A stretch of DNA of 64,000 bases from Perlabentimonas gracilis (GTDB lineage: Bacteria; Bacteroidota; Bacteroidia; Bacteroidales; Tenuifilaceae). The position numbers and the translations under genes are program-made. The notes under the pieces are model-generated. The model was not told the DNA's origin. It did not search any database and was given only the letters and a program-made list of their open reading frames with translations. Shown piece by piece: positions 55,226 through 63,385 of the stretch (position 1 is its first letter; the number at the start of each line of letters is the position of its first letter). Location of the stretch: the NCBI RefSeq assembly GCF_011174675.1, contig NZ_JAANIG010000007.1, forward strand, positions 62,001-126,000. The letters are read 5' to 3'.

Positions 55226-55777
55226 ATGAATAACGATAGTAGACCCGCCATCCAGAGTGAAGCAGAACCCGAAAGGAAGAGTTCTGGCTTTACCCGCTTT
55301 TTAAACTTTGTAAAAAGAAACCCTACGCTATCAACTTTACTTATTGCCGTAATTATTATTCTAGGAATTTGGGGGTTTATGAGTATAAAATCGAATAGAA
55401 CTGTCCGAAAATACGAGTCAGCCATTACTGAACAGCGCGATAGCCTAAACAGCTATCACCTCAAGAACAACGTAAGGATATTCACCTGGGCGGTTCGCAG
55501 CGAGCTTACTCGTGGCAACATGGAGCAGGTTGAGCAATTCTTTGTAAACTACCTACAAACAGGAAGGGTTGTGCGAGTTATGCTTATTGACCCCAATGAT
55601 GGTACCGTAATTATATCGACCAATAAAAAGGATATCGAAACAAAGGTTACCGATAGCGCAATTTTAACTGCAACCTCCATTGTTCAGGTTGATATGGGCA
55701 CTAACTATAAGTTTGCCAACCCGGTAATGGGACTCGACAAAAAGCTAGGAATAGTGGTGGTTGAAATTGAAAAGTAA
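55226..55777 (+). CDS. Single-span membrane protein with extracytoplasmic domain
   Basis: A 183-residue protein: a cytoplasmic N-terminus of about 33 residues, one transmembrane helix (about 34-53, STLLIAVIIILGIWGFMS) and an extracytoplasmic domain of about 130 residues whose RVVRVMLIDPNDGTVIISTN stretch and LTATSIVQVDMG ending recall PDC/Cache-like sensory folds seen in kinases and chemoreceptors. No output domain is present. The YccF gene begins 13 bp downstream. Identity not recognised. Confidence 0.65.
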   Translation: MNNDSRPAIQSEAEPERKSSGFTRFLNFVKRNPTLSTLLIAVIIILGIWGFMSIKSNRTVRKYESAITEQRDSLNSYHLKNNVRIFTWAVRSELTRGNMEQVEQFFVNYLQTGRVVRVMLIDPNDGTVIISTNKKDIETKVTDSAILTATSIVQVDMGTNYKFANPVMGLDKKLGIVVVEIEK

Positions 55778-55790
55778 TACAGAAAAAACT

Positions 55791-56189
55791 ATGCGCACAC
55801 TTGGAAACATAATTTGGCATATTCCCTTTCTGGGATTTTTAACCGCATTTTGGACGTTTATTATTGGAGGAATTCTAACCCTAACAATAGTTGCCTCACC
55901 CATTGGACTGGGGCTTATGCAACTTTCTCGGTTTTTGCTTACACCATTCTCAATGAAAATGGTTAGCAGAAACACCCTAAACAAAAAGCAGAACAAGTTA
56001 TGGAAGGCCTATGGCTTTATTGTTCGTATTATTTATTTCCCCATAGGACTAGTTCTGGCCATTGTAACAGTATGCCAAATTGTGGGGCTTTTCATTTCGA
56101 TAATTGGGATACCAACAGCCATAGTTCTGGCCAAATCGCTCGAGACGTACTTCAACCCGGTAAACAAGGTTTGTGTGCCTGAAAATTAG
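55791..56189 (+). CDS. YccF domain-containing membrane protein
   Basis: A 132-residue inner-membrane protein with three hydrophobic stretches and paired YccF motifs: NIIWHIPFLGFLTAFWTFII, then ASPIGLGLMQLSRFLLTPFS. The second half is more diverged. Function unknown. ATG 55791 is preferred to a TTG inside the previous gene. Likely co-transcribed with the upstream gene. Confidence 0.8.
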   Translation: MRTLGNIIWHIPFLGFLTAFWTFIIGGILTLTIVASPIGLGLMQLSRFLLTPFSMKMVSRNTLNKKQNKLWKAYGFIVRIIYFPIGLVLAIVTVCQIVGLFISIIGIPTAIVLAKSLETYFNPVNKVCVPEN

Positions 56190-56227
56190 TTAGGAATAGT
56201 TTCCGCTGAACCTTATTCATTGTTGAA

Positions 56228-57487
56228 TTAGACTAGTTTAGGTTTAACTGAAACAACCTGATAAACCTTGTCGTTTCGTCGCACTAACTCGGGAGAAACA
56301 AACGAGCATTTTACACCCTTGGGGCATTGTTCCACGGATTTATCGTCAACACGAATATCTTGAACTACTAGTTCAACTACTCCTGTTGTTGGGCCAATAA
56401 TCAGCACCTTATCGTTTCTATTAAACTCGGCTGCCTCAACTTTTAGCTCAGCAACACCAAGGTTTGAGAAGAAGTTTGTGATTTTCCCAACATAAACTTT
56501 TCTCTCAGTTGCCACACTACCGTAGTGATGGCTCCATTCGCCAAGCTTTTGCCCCAGGTAGTATCCATCCCAAAATCCACGATTAAAAACTTTGGAGAGT
56601 CGCTCCGTCCAACCATCTATCTTTTGCTGATTATATGTTCCATCGGCAATGGCCTCAACCGCTTCGCGGTAGCATTGGGTAACAGTTTTCACGTACTCGG
56701 GGCTACGGGCACGACCCTCAAGTTTCAGCACCCTAACGCCCGATGCAATTATCTTGTTCAAAAACCCAATGGTACACAAATCTTTGGGCGACATGATGTA
56801 CTCGTTATCAATCTCCAGCTGATCGCCGGTCTCGTTATCGGTTAAGGTGTACGAACGACGACAAATTTGCAGGCATGCACCCCTATTGGCCGATGAGTTT
56901 GCTTGATGCAAACTCATATAGCACTTGCCCGAAACCGCCATGCACAATGCCCCATGGGCAAAAATTTCGAGCTGTACCTTTTGGCCCGATGGGCCAGTGA
57001 TTTCCTGCTCCTCGATGTTGCGAGCAATTATAGACACCTGTTCGAGGGTTAGCTCTCGAGCTAGCACGGCCACATCGGCCCACTGAGAGTAGAACTTTAG
57101 TGACTCTGTATTGCTGATATTTAGCTGTGTAGAAAGGTGTACCTCAACTCCTTGTTCACGTGCATAGCTTATAGCCGATTGATCGGAGGCAATTATAGCC
57201 GATACACCTGCTTTTGCAGCAGCATCAATTGCTGCGCGCATAGGCGGAATATCTTGGTCGTACAAAACGGTGTTAACTGTTAAGTAGGTTTTTACTCCAT
57301 GCTCACTACAAACCCTAACTATTTCGGGTAAATCTTCAGCTGTGAAGTTAACAGTAGATTTGGCACGCATATTTAAATGTCCCACACCAAAATAAACGGA
57401 GTTTGCTCCACCCTGAATGGCCGCCATTAATGACTCGAAATTGCCGGCTGGTGCCATTATCTCAATATCCGAAGGATTAAATATCAT
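56228..57487 (-). CDS. Peptidase U32 family protein (RNA hydroxylation type)
   Basis: A 419-residue U32 protein. The N-terminus MAPAGNFESLMAAIQGGANS and the Cys-bearing core ALCMAVSGKCYMS followed by RGACLQICRRSY (four conserved Cys, likely an Fe-S cluster) are typical. Characterised relatives in E. coli (TrhP, RlhA) hydroxylate tRNA U34 or 23S rRNA rather than acting as proteases. Size fits the TrhP-like group better than the long RlhA, but I leave the symbol blank. ATG 57487 is supported by a -7 box upstream. Confidence 0.87.
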   Translation of the reverse strand: MIFNPSDIEIMAPAGNFESLMAAIQGGANSVYFGVGHLNMRAKSTVNFTAEDLPEIVRVCSEHGVKTYLTVNTVLYDQDIPPMRAAIDAAAKAGVSAIIASDQSAISYAREQGVEVHLSTQLNISNTESLKFYSQWADVAVLARELTLEQVSIIARNIEEQEITGPSGQKVQLEIFAHGALCMAVSGKCYMSLHQANSSANRGACLQICRRSYTLTDNETGDQLEIDNEYIMSPKDLCTIGFLNKIIASGVRVLKLEGRARSPEYVKTVTQCYREAVEAIADGTYNQQKIDGWTERLSKVFNRGFWDGYYLGQKLGEWSHHYGSVATERKVYVGKITNFFSNLGVAELKVEAAEFNRNDKVLIIGPTTGVVELVVQDIRVDDKSVEQCPKGVKCSFVSPELVRRNDKVYQVVSVKPKLV

Positions 57488-57504
57488 ACTACAAAAATTT
57501 GCTG

Positions 57505-57512
57505 CAAAGATA
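57505..57512 (-). promoter_or_regulatory. -7 promoter box for the U32 gene
   Basis: TATCTTTG on the minus strand fits TAnnTTTG, 18 bp before the ATG. It overlaps the region where a TTG start would lie. Confidence 0.5.
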
Positions 57513-57605
57513 CGCAATTTGATTCTATTTAGGATTTACACGCTTTGTTTGCCAATATGCATTGCAAGATGGTAAACATCATCTTTTGAAACCGAATAAA
57601 CGGAC

Positions 57606-57613
57606 TATCTTTG
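57606..57613 (+). promoter_or_regulatory. -7 promoter box for the ABC-F gene
   Basis: TATCTTTG matches TAnnTTTG. A TTTTG lies 17 bp upstream, slightly closer than the ideal 19. The ATG is 21 bp downstream. Confidence 0.5.
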
Positions 57614-57633
57614 CGCCTCATTTAACTTTTGAT

Positions 57634-59271
57634 ATGATTTCAGTTGACAGCTTAACCCTTGAATTTGGCGGAACAACACTTTTCAAGGATATCTCATTTG
57701 CCATAAACGATAAGGATAGAATTGCCCTCATGGGCAAGAATGGCGCAGGCAAATCGACATTGCTAAAAATAATTGCCGGAGTAAAAACGCCTACCCGTGG
57801 CCGGGTAACCGCGCCCAACGATGCGGTAATTGCATACCTGCCTCAACACCTAATAACCGAGAATAACCGAACCGTTTTTGAGGAAGCCTCGCAGGCTTTT
57901 GCCAGTATTTTTGAGATGAAACGCGAGATTGATGAGCTTAATCAACAGCTCACCACCCGCACCGATTACGAGTCGGATAGCTACTACAAGCTTATTGAGG
58001 AGGTATCGACCCTAAGCGAGAAGTACTACACCATTGAGGAGATAAATTTTGATGCCGAGGTTGAGAAGATACTAATAGGACTTGGCTTTCGTCGTGACGA
58101 TTTTACGCGCCCCACCAGCGAGTTTAGCGGTGGGTGGCGTATGCGCATTGAGCTGGCCAAAATCCTTTTGCAAAAACCCGACCTCATTCTACTCGATGAG
58201 CCTACCAACCATATGGATATTGAGTCGGTGCAATGGCTCGAGGAGTTTCTCATAAACAGCGCCAAGGCGGTAATACTAATCTCGCACGACCGGGCTTTTG
58301 TTGATAATATCACTACCCGCACCATAGAGATAACCATGGGTCGTATATACGACTACAAGGTGAACTACTCAACATACCTGCAACTTCGCCAGGAGCGCAG
58401 GGAGCAGCAACAGCGACAATACGACGACCAGCAGAAGATGATTGCCGACAACAAGGAGTTTATTGAACGATTTAAGGGAACCTACTCCAAGACCAATCAG
58501 GTGCAATCGCGGGTGCGAATGCTAGAGAAGTTAGAAATACTAGAGGTTGACGAGGAAGATACATCGGCGCTAAACTTACGCTTTCCCCCATCGCCCAGGT
58601 CGGGCAGCTGGCCAGTGATTGCTGAAGGCGTATCGAAAAGCTATGGCGATCACAACGTTTTTTCCAACGCTTCTTTCTCCATTGAGCGTGGCGAAAAAAT
58701 TGCATTCGTTGGTCGAAATGGCGAGGGTAAATCAACTATGATTAAAGCCATTATGGGCGAAATTCCCTTTGATGGAAAAATGGCCCTAGGCCATAACGTT
58801 AGCATCGGATACTTTGCCCAGAACCAAGCTTCGCTGCTCAACGAGGAGCTAACCGTTTTTCAAACCATCGACGATGTGGCCGTGGGCGACATACGAACCA
58901 AAATTAAGGATCTGCTTGGCGCATTTATGTTTGGAGGCGATGACATAAACAAAAAGGTTAAGGTTTTGTCGGGAGGAGAAAGAACCCGCCTATCGATGAT
59001 AAAGCTTCTACTTGAGCCGGTAAACCTGCTAATTCTGGATGAGCCAACCAACCACCTTGATATGCGCACCAAGGATATTCTGAAAAGCGCACTCTTAGCA
59101 TTTGATGGGACGCTAATACTTGTATCGCACGACCGCGATTTTCTGGATGGACTGGCAACCAAAGTTTACGAATTTGGTAATGGAGAGGTAAAGGAACATC
59201 TTTACGATATCCGTGGCTTTCTGGAGAAGAAGAAGATGGAGAACTTGAAGGAGATTGAGCGGAAGGGGTAA
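57634..59271 (+). CDS. ABC-F family ATP-binding protein
   Basis: A 545-residue soluble ATPase with two ABC domains and no membrane part. Walker A motifs are GKNGAGKST and GRNGEGKST; signature motifs are FSGGWRMRIELAK and LSGGERTRLSM; Walker B stretches are LILLDEPTNHMD and LLILDEPTNHLD. The linker (about 245-310) is the charged coiled P-site tRNA interaction motif. ABC-F proteins act on the ribosome, in translation control or antibiotic protection; this one resembles the housekeeping Uup/EttA-like type. ATG 57634 follows the -7 box; the TTG at 57562 is upstream of it. Confidence 0.93.
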   Translation: MISVDSLTLEFGGTTLFKDISFAINDKDRIALMGKNGAGKSTLLKIIAGVKTPTRGRVTAPNDAVIAYLPQHLITENNRTVFEEASQAFASIFEMKREIDELNQQLTTRTDYESDSYYKLIEEVSTLSEKYYTIEEINFDAEVEKILIGLGFRRDDFTRPTSEFSGGWRMRIELAKILLQKPDLILLDEPTNHMDIESVQWLEEFLINSAKAVILISHDRAFVDNITTRTIEITMGRIYDYKVNYSTYLQLRQERREQQQRQYDDQQKMIADNKEFIERFKGTYSKTNQVQSRVRMLEKLEILEVDEEDTSALNLRFPPSPRSGSWPVIAEGVSKSYGDHNVFSNASFSIERGEKIAFVGRNGEGKSTMIKAIMGEIPFDGKMALGHNVSIGYFAQNQASLLNEELTVFQTIDDVAVGDIRTKIKDLLGAFMFGGDDINKKVKVLSGGERTRLSMIKLLLEPVNLLILDEPTNHLDMRTKDILKSALLAFDGTLILVSHDRDFLDGLATKVYEFGNGEVKEHLYDIRGFLEKKKMENLKEIERKG

Positions 59272-59346
59272 AGATAACCACGCGATTAGAAGCTTTTAAA
59301 TCACGGAAAATTTACAAGCTGAATTTTTTATCAAAAATTTGGGTAT

Positions 59347-60102
59347 CTAGTCATTTATTTCAATGAACCTATGGTTTAACTTGCTATCTATTAAATGCTC
59401 TTCACCAAGCTGTTTAATGTTATCGTTCTTAAACTTCCAGGTAATAGAAATACATTGGCATTTATCTCCAATCAGTTTAAGTAGGTGAAGAATGTGCGTT
59501 AGATAATTGAGGTTATTTTCATCAATTGTGTAGATAAAAAAATCGACGTTAAAACTTATTACCTCAGGCTCATTATACCTTAACTTCTCAAGCCACAAAA
59601 CTAGGGGATAAAAATACACCCAAGGCTCACTGTGAACACAGCTGCCTTCTATGATTATATCAACAGAATCGTCGTAGTAAACAAGGGGAGCAGCATCTGT
59701 CATTTTATGGCTAAACGTACTAGGTAATTGCTTTTCAACGATATTGAAGGGAAACTTAAAAAACTCAGCAAATTCTTCGCCATCTTCTTTTATGTCGATA
59801 TCATCGAGAAAGTAGTACCAATTTACGCTTACCTGTTTTCCTGCCATATGCTGTTTCTCGAGCAATTTAAAAAGCGTAAAGAACGATTTAGATGAGCCAT
59901 TACCAAAATACAGTATCAAAAAATTTACCTCAAGGCTATTTCCTCCCGATGTAAAATACTCGTCAACCCAATCGATAAGCGCTTTATAGAATAAGGTTGG
60001 ATTATCGGGTATTGACAAACCCAACACCTGTACAGTACTCTTTTTCGGGTCTGCAACTATAAGGGGATTTCGGTTTGTGGGGGAGGATATTAGGCTTGGC
60101 AT
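59347..60102 (-). CDS. Tandem SiaC-like (DUF1987) protein
   Basis: A 251-residue protein made of two related halves. Residues about 20-128 match the SiaC/DUF1987 phosphoprotein fold: LSIPDNPTLFYKALIDWVDE, then LEVNFLILYFGNGSSKSFFT with the Ser-Ser-Lys site region, then VSVNWYYFLDDIDIKEDGEE. Residues about 145-250 repeat the pattern (FYPLVLWLEKLRYNEPEVIS, FNVDFFIYTIDENNLNYL, ISITWKFKNDN), but the Ser/Thr-Ser-Lys site is lost. In Pseudomonas, SiaC is switched by a PP2C phosphatase and a kinase to control biofilm c-di-GMP. No kinase or phosphatase is adjacent here; a SpoIIE-type phosphatase lies 24 kb away. Confidence 0.7.
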   Translation of the reverse strand: MPSLISSPTNRNPLIVADPKKSTVQVLGLSIPDNPTLFYKALIDWVDEYFTSGGNSLEVNFLILYFGNGSSKSFFTLFKLLEKQHMAGKQVSVNWYYFLDDIDIKEDGEEFAEFFKFPFNIVEKQLPSTFSHKMTDAAPLVYYDDSVDIIIEGSCVHSEPWVYFYPLVLWLEKLRYNEPEVISFNVDFFIYTIDENNLNYLTHILHLLKLIGDKCQCISITWKFKNDNIKQLGEEHLIDSKLNHRFIEIND

Positions 60103-60314
60103 ATTGCCTCTTGTTTGGTTAAGCTAAAATAGCATTAAAATTGATATTAGCACTCCTCCGGTAAAAGCATATAGTATTAAATAGGATCTCTATTTAGCAA
60201 GATTTTTATACACAATAATTGTCGTTGCTGTTGTATTGAGGCCATACCAGGTTATCTTACTGAAAGAATTCTGTGAAAGAAAAAATTTTCATCTTAATAA
60301 ACCCGCATAAACGT

Positions 60315-60345
60315 AGGCAGGCGAGCACTGAGTGCTCGCCTGCCT
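60315..60345. terminator. Perfect 15-bp-arm palindrome, probable terminator
   Basis: AGGCAGGCGAGCACT, one base, then its exact reverse complement. It lies 26 bp past the stop of the Kelch lipoprotein gene on the minus strand. There is no strong T-run directly after it, so it may instead be a repeat of the CAGGCAGG family. Together with flanking AT-rich sequence it fills the 60103-60370 gap. Confidence 0.55.
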
Positions 60346-60370
60346 GTTTCAATCAAATTTAGTGAGTGAA

Positions 60371-61954
60371 CTAAATATCCTCATTGGGGTCGTAAACCCA
60401 AAAATCCTTTTTGTAACCAACGGGTTGGGTGTACTCTGCTCCCGTTCCAAAATAGCCTTTACCATTTAGAGCAACGCCAATGGCTGAGTACCGACTCCCT
60501 GGCTTCATGTATGTTTTTTGTGTCCATATATTATCTGCAGGCGTAAACTCCCACAAATCGTAATAGGGTGTTGATCCTGTGTATCCTGAGCCAACATAAG
60601 CCTTGTCGCCAATAACAAAGCTTATAGCTGAGAACCTTCTATTATCCCAGGTAGGTTCAATACCTGCTGCTTCGGCCCAGGTATCGGCACTGGGATCATA
60701 CTCCCAAAATTCAGCTCTCACTTCGTTATTATAACCAGTACCAATGTACCCCTTGCCATTAACAGCAAAGCCAACCGCTTTGTATATTAAGCCGCCGCCA
60801 TAAGATTGCTTCTGAGTCCACACATCGGTTTGGGAGTCGTACTCCCAAAAGTCAGGATTAAACAGATTACTTACCCCCATTCCAACGTACCCCTTATCAC
60901 CAATGGCAAAGGCAGCAGCGCCGTCTCTAGGAGAGCCGCCAAAATCGGCTATACGGGCCCACTGACCAGCTGTTGGGTCGTACGCCCAAAAATCCTTACT
61001 TTCACCACCTTGAGTTGCACCAGTTCCCACATATCCCTTTCCGTTTATTACAAATGCAACTGCAGTGTGACGGGGTTCTCCGGGGAAGTCGGCAATTTTG
61101 CTCCACTGGTCTGTATCGGGGTTGTACTCCCAAAAATCGGAGGTGAAATCATTGCTTGGAGTTGTTCCGGTGCCAACATATATCCTATTGCCTATGGCAA
61201 AGGACACTGCTGCGCTCCTCTCCTCGCCACCAAAATCGGCTAGCTGAGTCCATGGGTCGGGAAGAGTTTTAAACTCTTTCTCAAGGCCATAAGCAGTTCC
61301 GTTCGTATTGGTTGCGTAGGCTCTAGTGTAGTAAACGGTATTGGGTTTCAGATTGGTAAGATCGCATGTAAACTCAAAGTTTTCCCATTCATTTAGTGTA
61401 CCCTGTGCCTTAAAATCATCAACTGTTGGATTAGGTGTAGTGGCCCAACAAACTCCCGCTGTGGTGGTTGCACCTCCATCGGACAGTAACTTTCCGCCAA
61501 AAACTGCGGAATTTGTTGTTATGTTATCAACTGTGGCAAAACTCTGTACAGAAGGTGCACCAAGCAAAGTGGAAAACATTTTTTCGTCGCCATAAAAAAC
61601 GCCTCTGTCTGTCTGCACAAAAGCACGGTAGTTGTAGTGCGTATTTGGTGAAAGTACAGTAACCACAACGGTAAAGACTGTACTACTTGATACATCCTCA
61701 ACATATCCATCAACTATTGTAGGCATAGGGTGAGCACTGAAACAGATACCACGTTTTTGGATGATGGCTCCTCCATCGGAAACCAACTCGCCTTTAAGAA
61801 TTGCCGACTCGGCAGATATTTCTGTTGCCTCGTATGTGCGCAACTCAGGATCTGTTAAAACCTCGTCAGTACAGGACATTAGGACCGTTAGGCACACAAG
61901 GGCAACTGCAAATACATTTGATTTACTTTGAACTGATCTCATAGCTGTATGCAT
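60371..61954 (-). CDS. Lipoprotein with two FN3-like repeats and a Kelch beta-propeller
   Basis: A 527-residue lipoprotein: signal with lipobox LMSC (Cys28) followed by TDE. Two FN3-like repeats (about 35-130 and 133-230) have the same KRGICFS / TAGVCWA and YYTRAYATN...YG..KEF.T pattern as the nuclease lipoprotein at the left end of the window. A six-bladed Kelch propeller follows (about 235-525), each blade with 'A.GFAVNGKGYIGTG' and 'DFWEYDP..D.W'. Probably a surface-exposed binding protein. It starts 16 bp after the upstream outer-membrane protein gene, making it the last gene of a caspase-barrel-Kelch operon. Some Kelch/FN3 proteins bind glycans; here the ligand is unknown. Confidence 0.85.
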   Translation of the reverse strand: MHTAMRSVQSKSNVFAVALVCLTVLMSCTDEVLTDPELRTYEATEISAESAILKGELVSDGGAIIQKRGICFSAHPMPTIVDGYVEDVSSSTVFTVVVTVLSPNTHYNYRAFVQTDRGVFYGDEKMFSTLLGAPSVQSFATVDNITTNSAVFGGKLLSDGGATTTAGVCWATTPNPTVDDFKAQGTLNEWENFEFTCDLTNLKPNTVYYTRAYATNTNGTAYGLEKEFKTLPDPWTQLADFGGEERSAAVSFAIGNRIYVGTGTTPSNDFTSDFWEYNPDTDQWSKIADFPGEPRHTAVAFVINGKGYVGTGATQGGESKDFWAYDPTAGQWARIADFGGSPRDGAAAFAIGDKGYVGMGVSNLFNPDFWEYDSQTDVWTQKQSYGGGLIYKAVGFAVNGKGYIGTGYNNEVRAEFWEYDPSADTWAEAAGIEPTWDNRRFSAISFVIGDKAYVGSGYTGSTPYYDLWEFTPADNIWTQKTYMKPGSRYSAIGVALNGKGYFGTGAEYTQPVGYKKDFWVYDPNEDI

Positions 61955-61970
61955 AAAAATTTCATGTCAA

Positions 61971-63365
61971 TTAAAACAACTCATTAATGTGAACTCCAAT
62001 GGCAAGCTCAAGGCTGAAAGAGGTATATCGTCTAGAATACTCGTCAAAAGGAAGTCGCAGAGCGTGCATATCGAACATGTGCCAGGAGTCGGCATAATTT
62101 AATTTTAGAAAGTGCATTGCGGGCGAAACCCTAAAATAGAAGTGCTTGCTGGGCTGAATATTCAAATTGACACGGCTAATAAGAGAACCATAGCTTTTAT
62201 TTTCTTGAGTAAGTCGTACCACCTCATCTTCCCACCTATAGTTGCCAAACGGCAAGCTTGGATGGGAATATACCTCTTGACGCGCTGTGGGGTCGTAGCC
62301 AATGAATGTTGCTTCACCCGATAGTGAACTCTCGTAGGTTGGTTTAACCTGAACCTGAATGCCCAAATCAAAGGAGAAGTTAAACTTAGGTTTTCCCGTC
62401 TGGAGCCTTACGAATACGGGCAGGGCATTGTATTTAACATTTATATAGTGGTAAAAATAGGCATAATCGAGAATTGGGATAAGTCCCTGTATCTCATTAG
62501 GCATAAGAAACCCGTCCGCTTGCATTTCGAATCTAACGGTGTGTTTGTCCATACCATAGCCCATACCAAAACCAAACCAAGGTCTTGGCATATATATCAG
62601 ATTTACTATTACTCCATTAAATGCAGATGAGGTTCTGTATTCTCCTGAATATGATAAATGGTTTGCCTTATGATAATTATAATAATTATTGTTAGCCTCA
62701 TCGTAAAAATCGTTATTGTAATCAGGCCCATCTTGTTTACTATCAAACGGAAACATACCGGCATTAGCAACAATGTTTGAACTAATTTCTAAAAACAAAC
62801 CCTCACGAAAGGCTTTCTTGCGAAACACCTTATTGTGATAGTCTGCTGTTGCAATTCTGGAGATGGATTTTTGGTGACCTAAAGAGCGGATATAGAAGTA
62901 CTGATCGTCGGCGAGGCTAAGAATGTTGCCATCCTTACGAATACCAGAATACTCAACAGGTGCTCTAAATGCGTAGGTTTTTGAAATTAGGTTCCCACGG
63001 GTATCAACCAGTTCAATATTATCGAGGCTATAGGCAATCCCCAAACCATCGGGATAATGGCTGGCAATATGGGTTTGGAGCTGAATTGGTGAAATGTTAT
63101 CTTTTTTAAAATGCTCCTGTGAGATGAAATTGTAAATGCTCTTTTTCTGCAAATTGCCAAAAACCGATAAGAAATCAGCAGCATTATTGGCATAGTCGTC
63201 GGGGTTGTTGGCATATCTGTCGAAAGTCTTTAGGTATAGCGTAACTTGCTCCTTCGATTTTAACGCCTTTGGGCTATCGGCCTTCTTGTGCTGAGCCCAT
63301 AAGATGTTAGACAAACATACTAAACCAACACTAAAAACAATATACTTTATCGTATTACTATTCAT
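61971..63365 (-). CDS. Outer-membrane beta-barrel protein of unknown function
   Basis: A 464-residue exported protein with signal peptide (about 1-24, ending LWAQ). The N-terminal part (about 30-190) is soluble and helical, with ADFLSVFGNLQKKSIYNFIS; the C-terminal half is rich in alternating aromatic beta strands (FGFGMGYGMDKHTVRFEMQA, FNFSFDLGIQVQVKP, HFYFRVSPAMHFLKL) ending in a barrel-like strand. I do not recognise a named family. It lies 20 bp downstream of the caspase-like gene. ATG 63365 gives a clean signal peptide; the frame's earlier TTG lies inside the upstream gene. Confidence 0.7.
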   Translation of the reverse strand: MNSNTIKYIVFSVGLVCLSNILWAQHKKADSPKALKSKEQVTLYLKTFDRYANNPDDYANNAADFLSVFGNLQKKSIYNFISQEHFKKDNISPIQLQTHIASHYPDGLGIAYSLDNIELVDTRGNLISKTYAFRAPVEYSGIRKDGNILSLADDQYFYIRSLGHQKSISRIATADYHNKVFRKKAFREGLFLEISSNIVANAGMFPFDSKQDGPDYNNDFYDEANNNYYNYHKANHLSYSGEYRTSSAFNGVIVNLIYMPRPWFGFGMGYGMDKHTVRFEMQADGFLMPNEIQGLIPILDYAYFYHYINVKYNALPVFVRLQTGKPKFNFSFDLGIQVQVKPTYESSLSGEATFIGYDPTARQEVYSHPSLPFGNYRWEDEVVRLTQENKSYGSLISRVNLNIQPSKHFYFRVSPAMHFLKLNYADSWHMFDMHALRLPFDEYSRRYTSFSLELAIGVHINELF

Positions 63366-63385
63366 ATGGTAAAAGGTTTGGGTGA

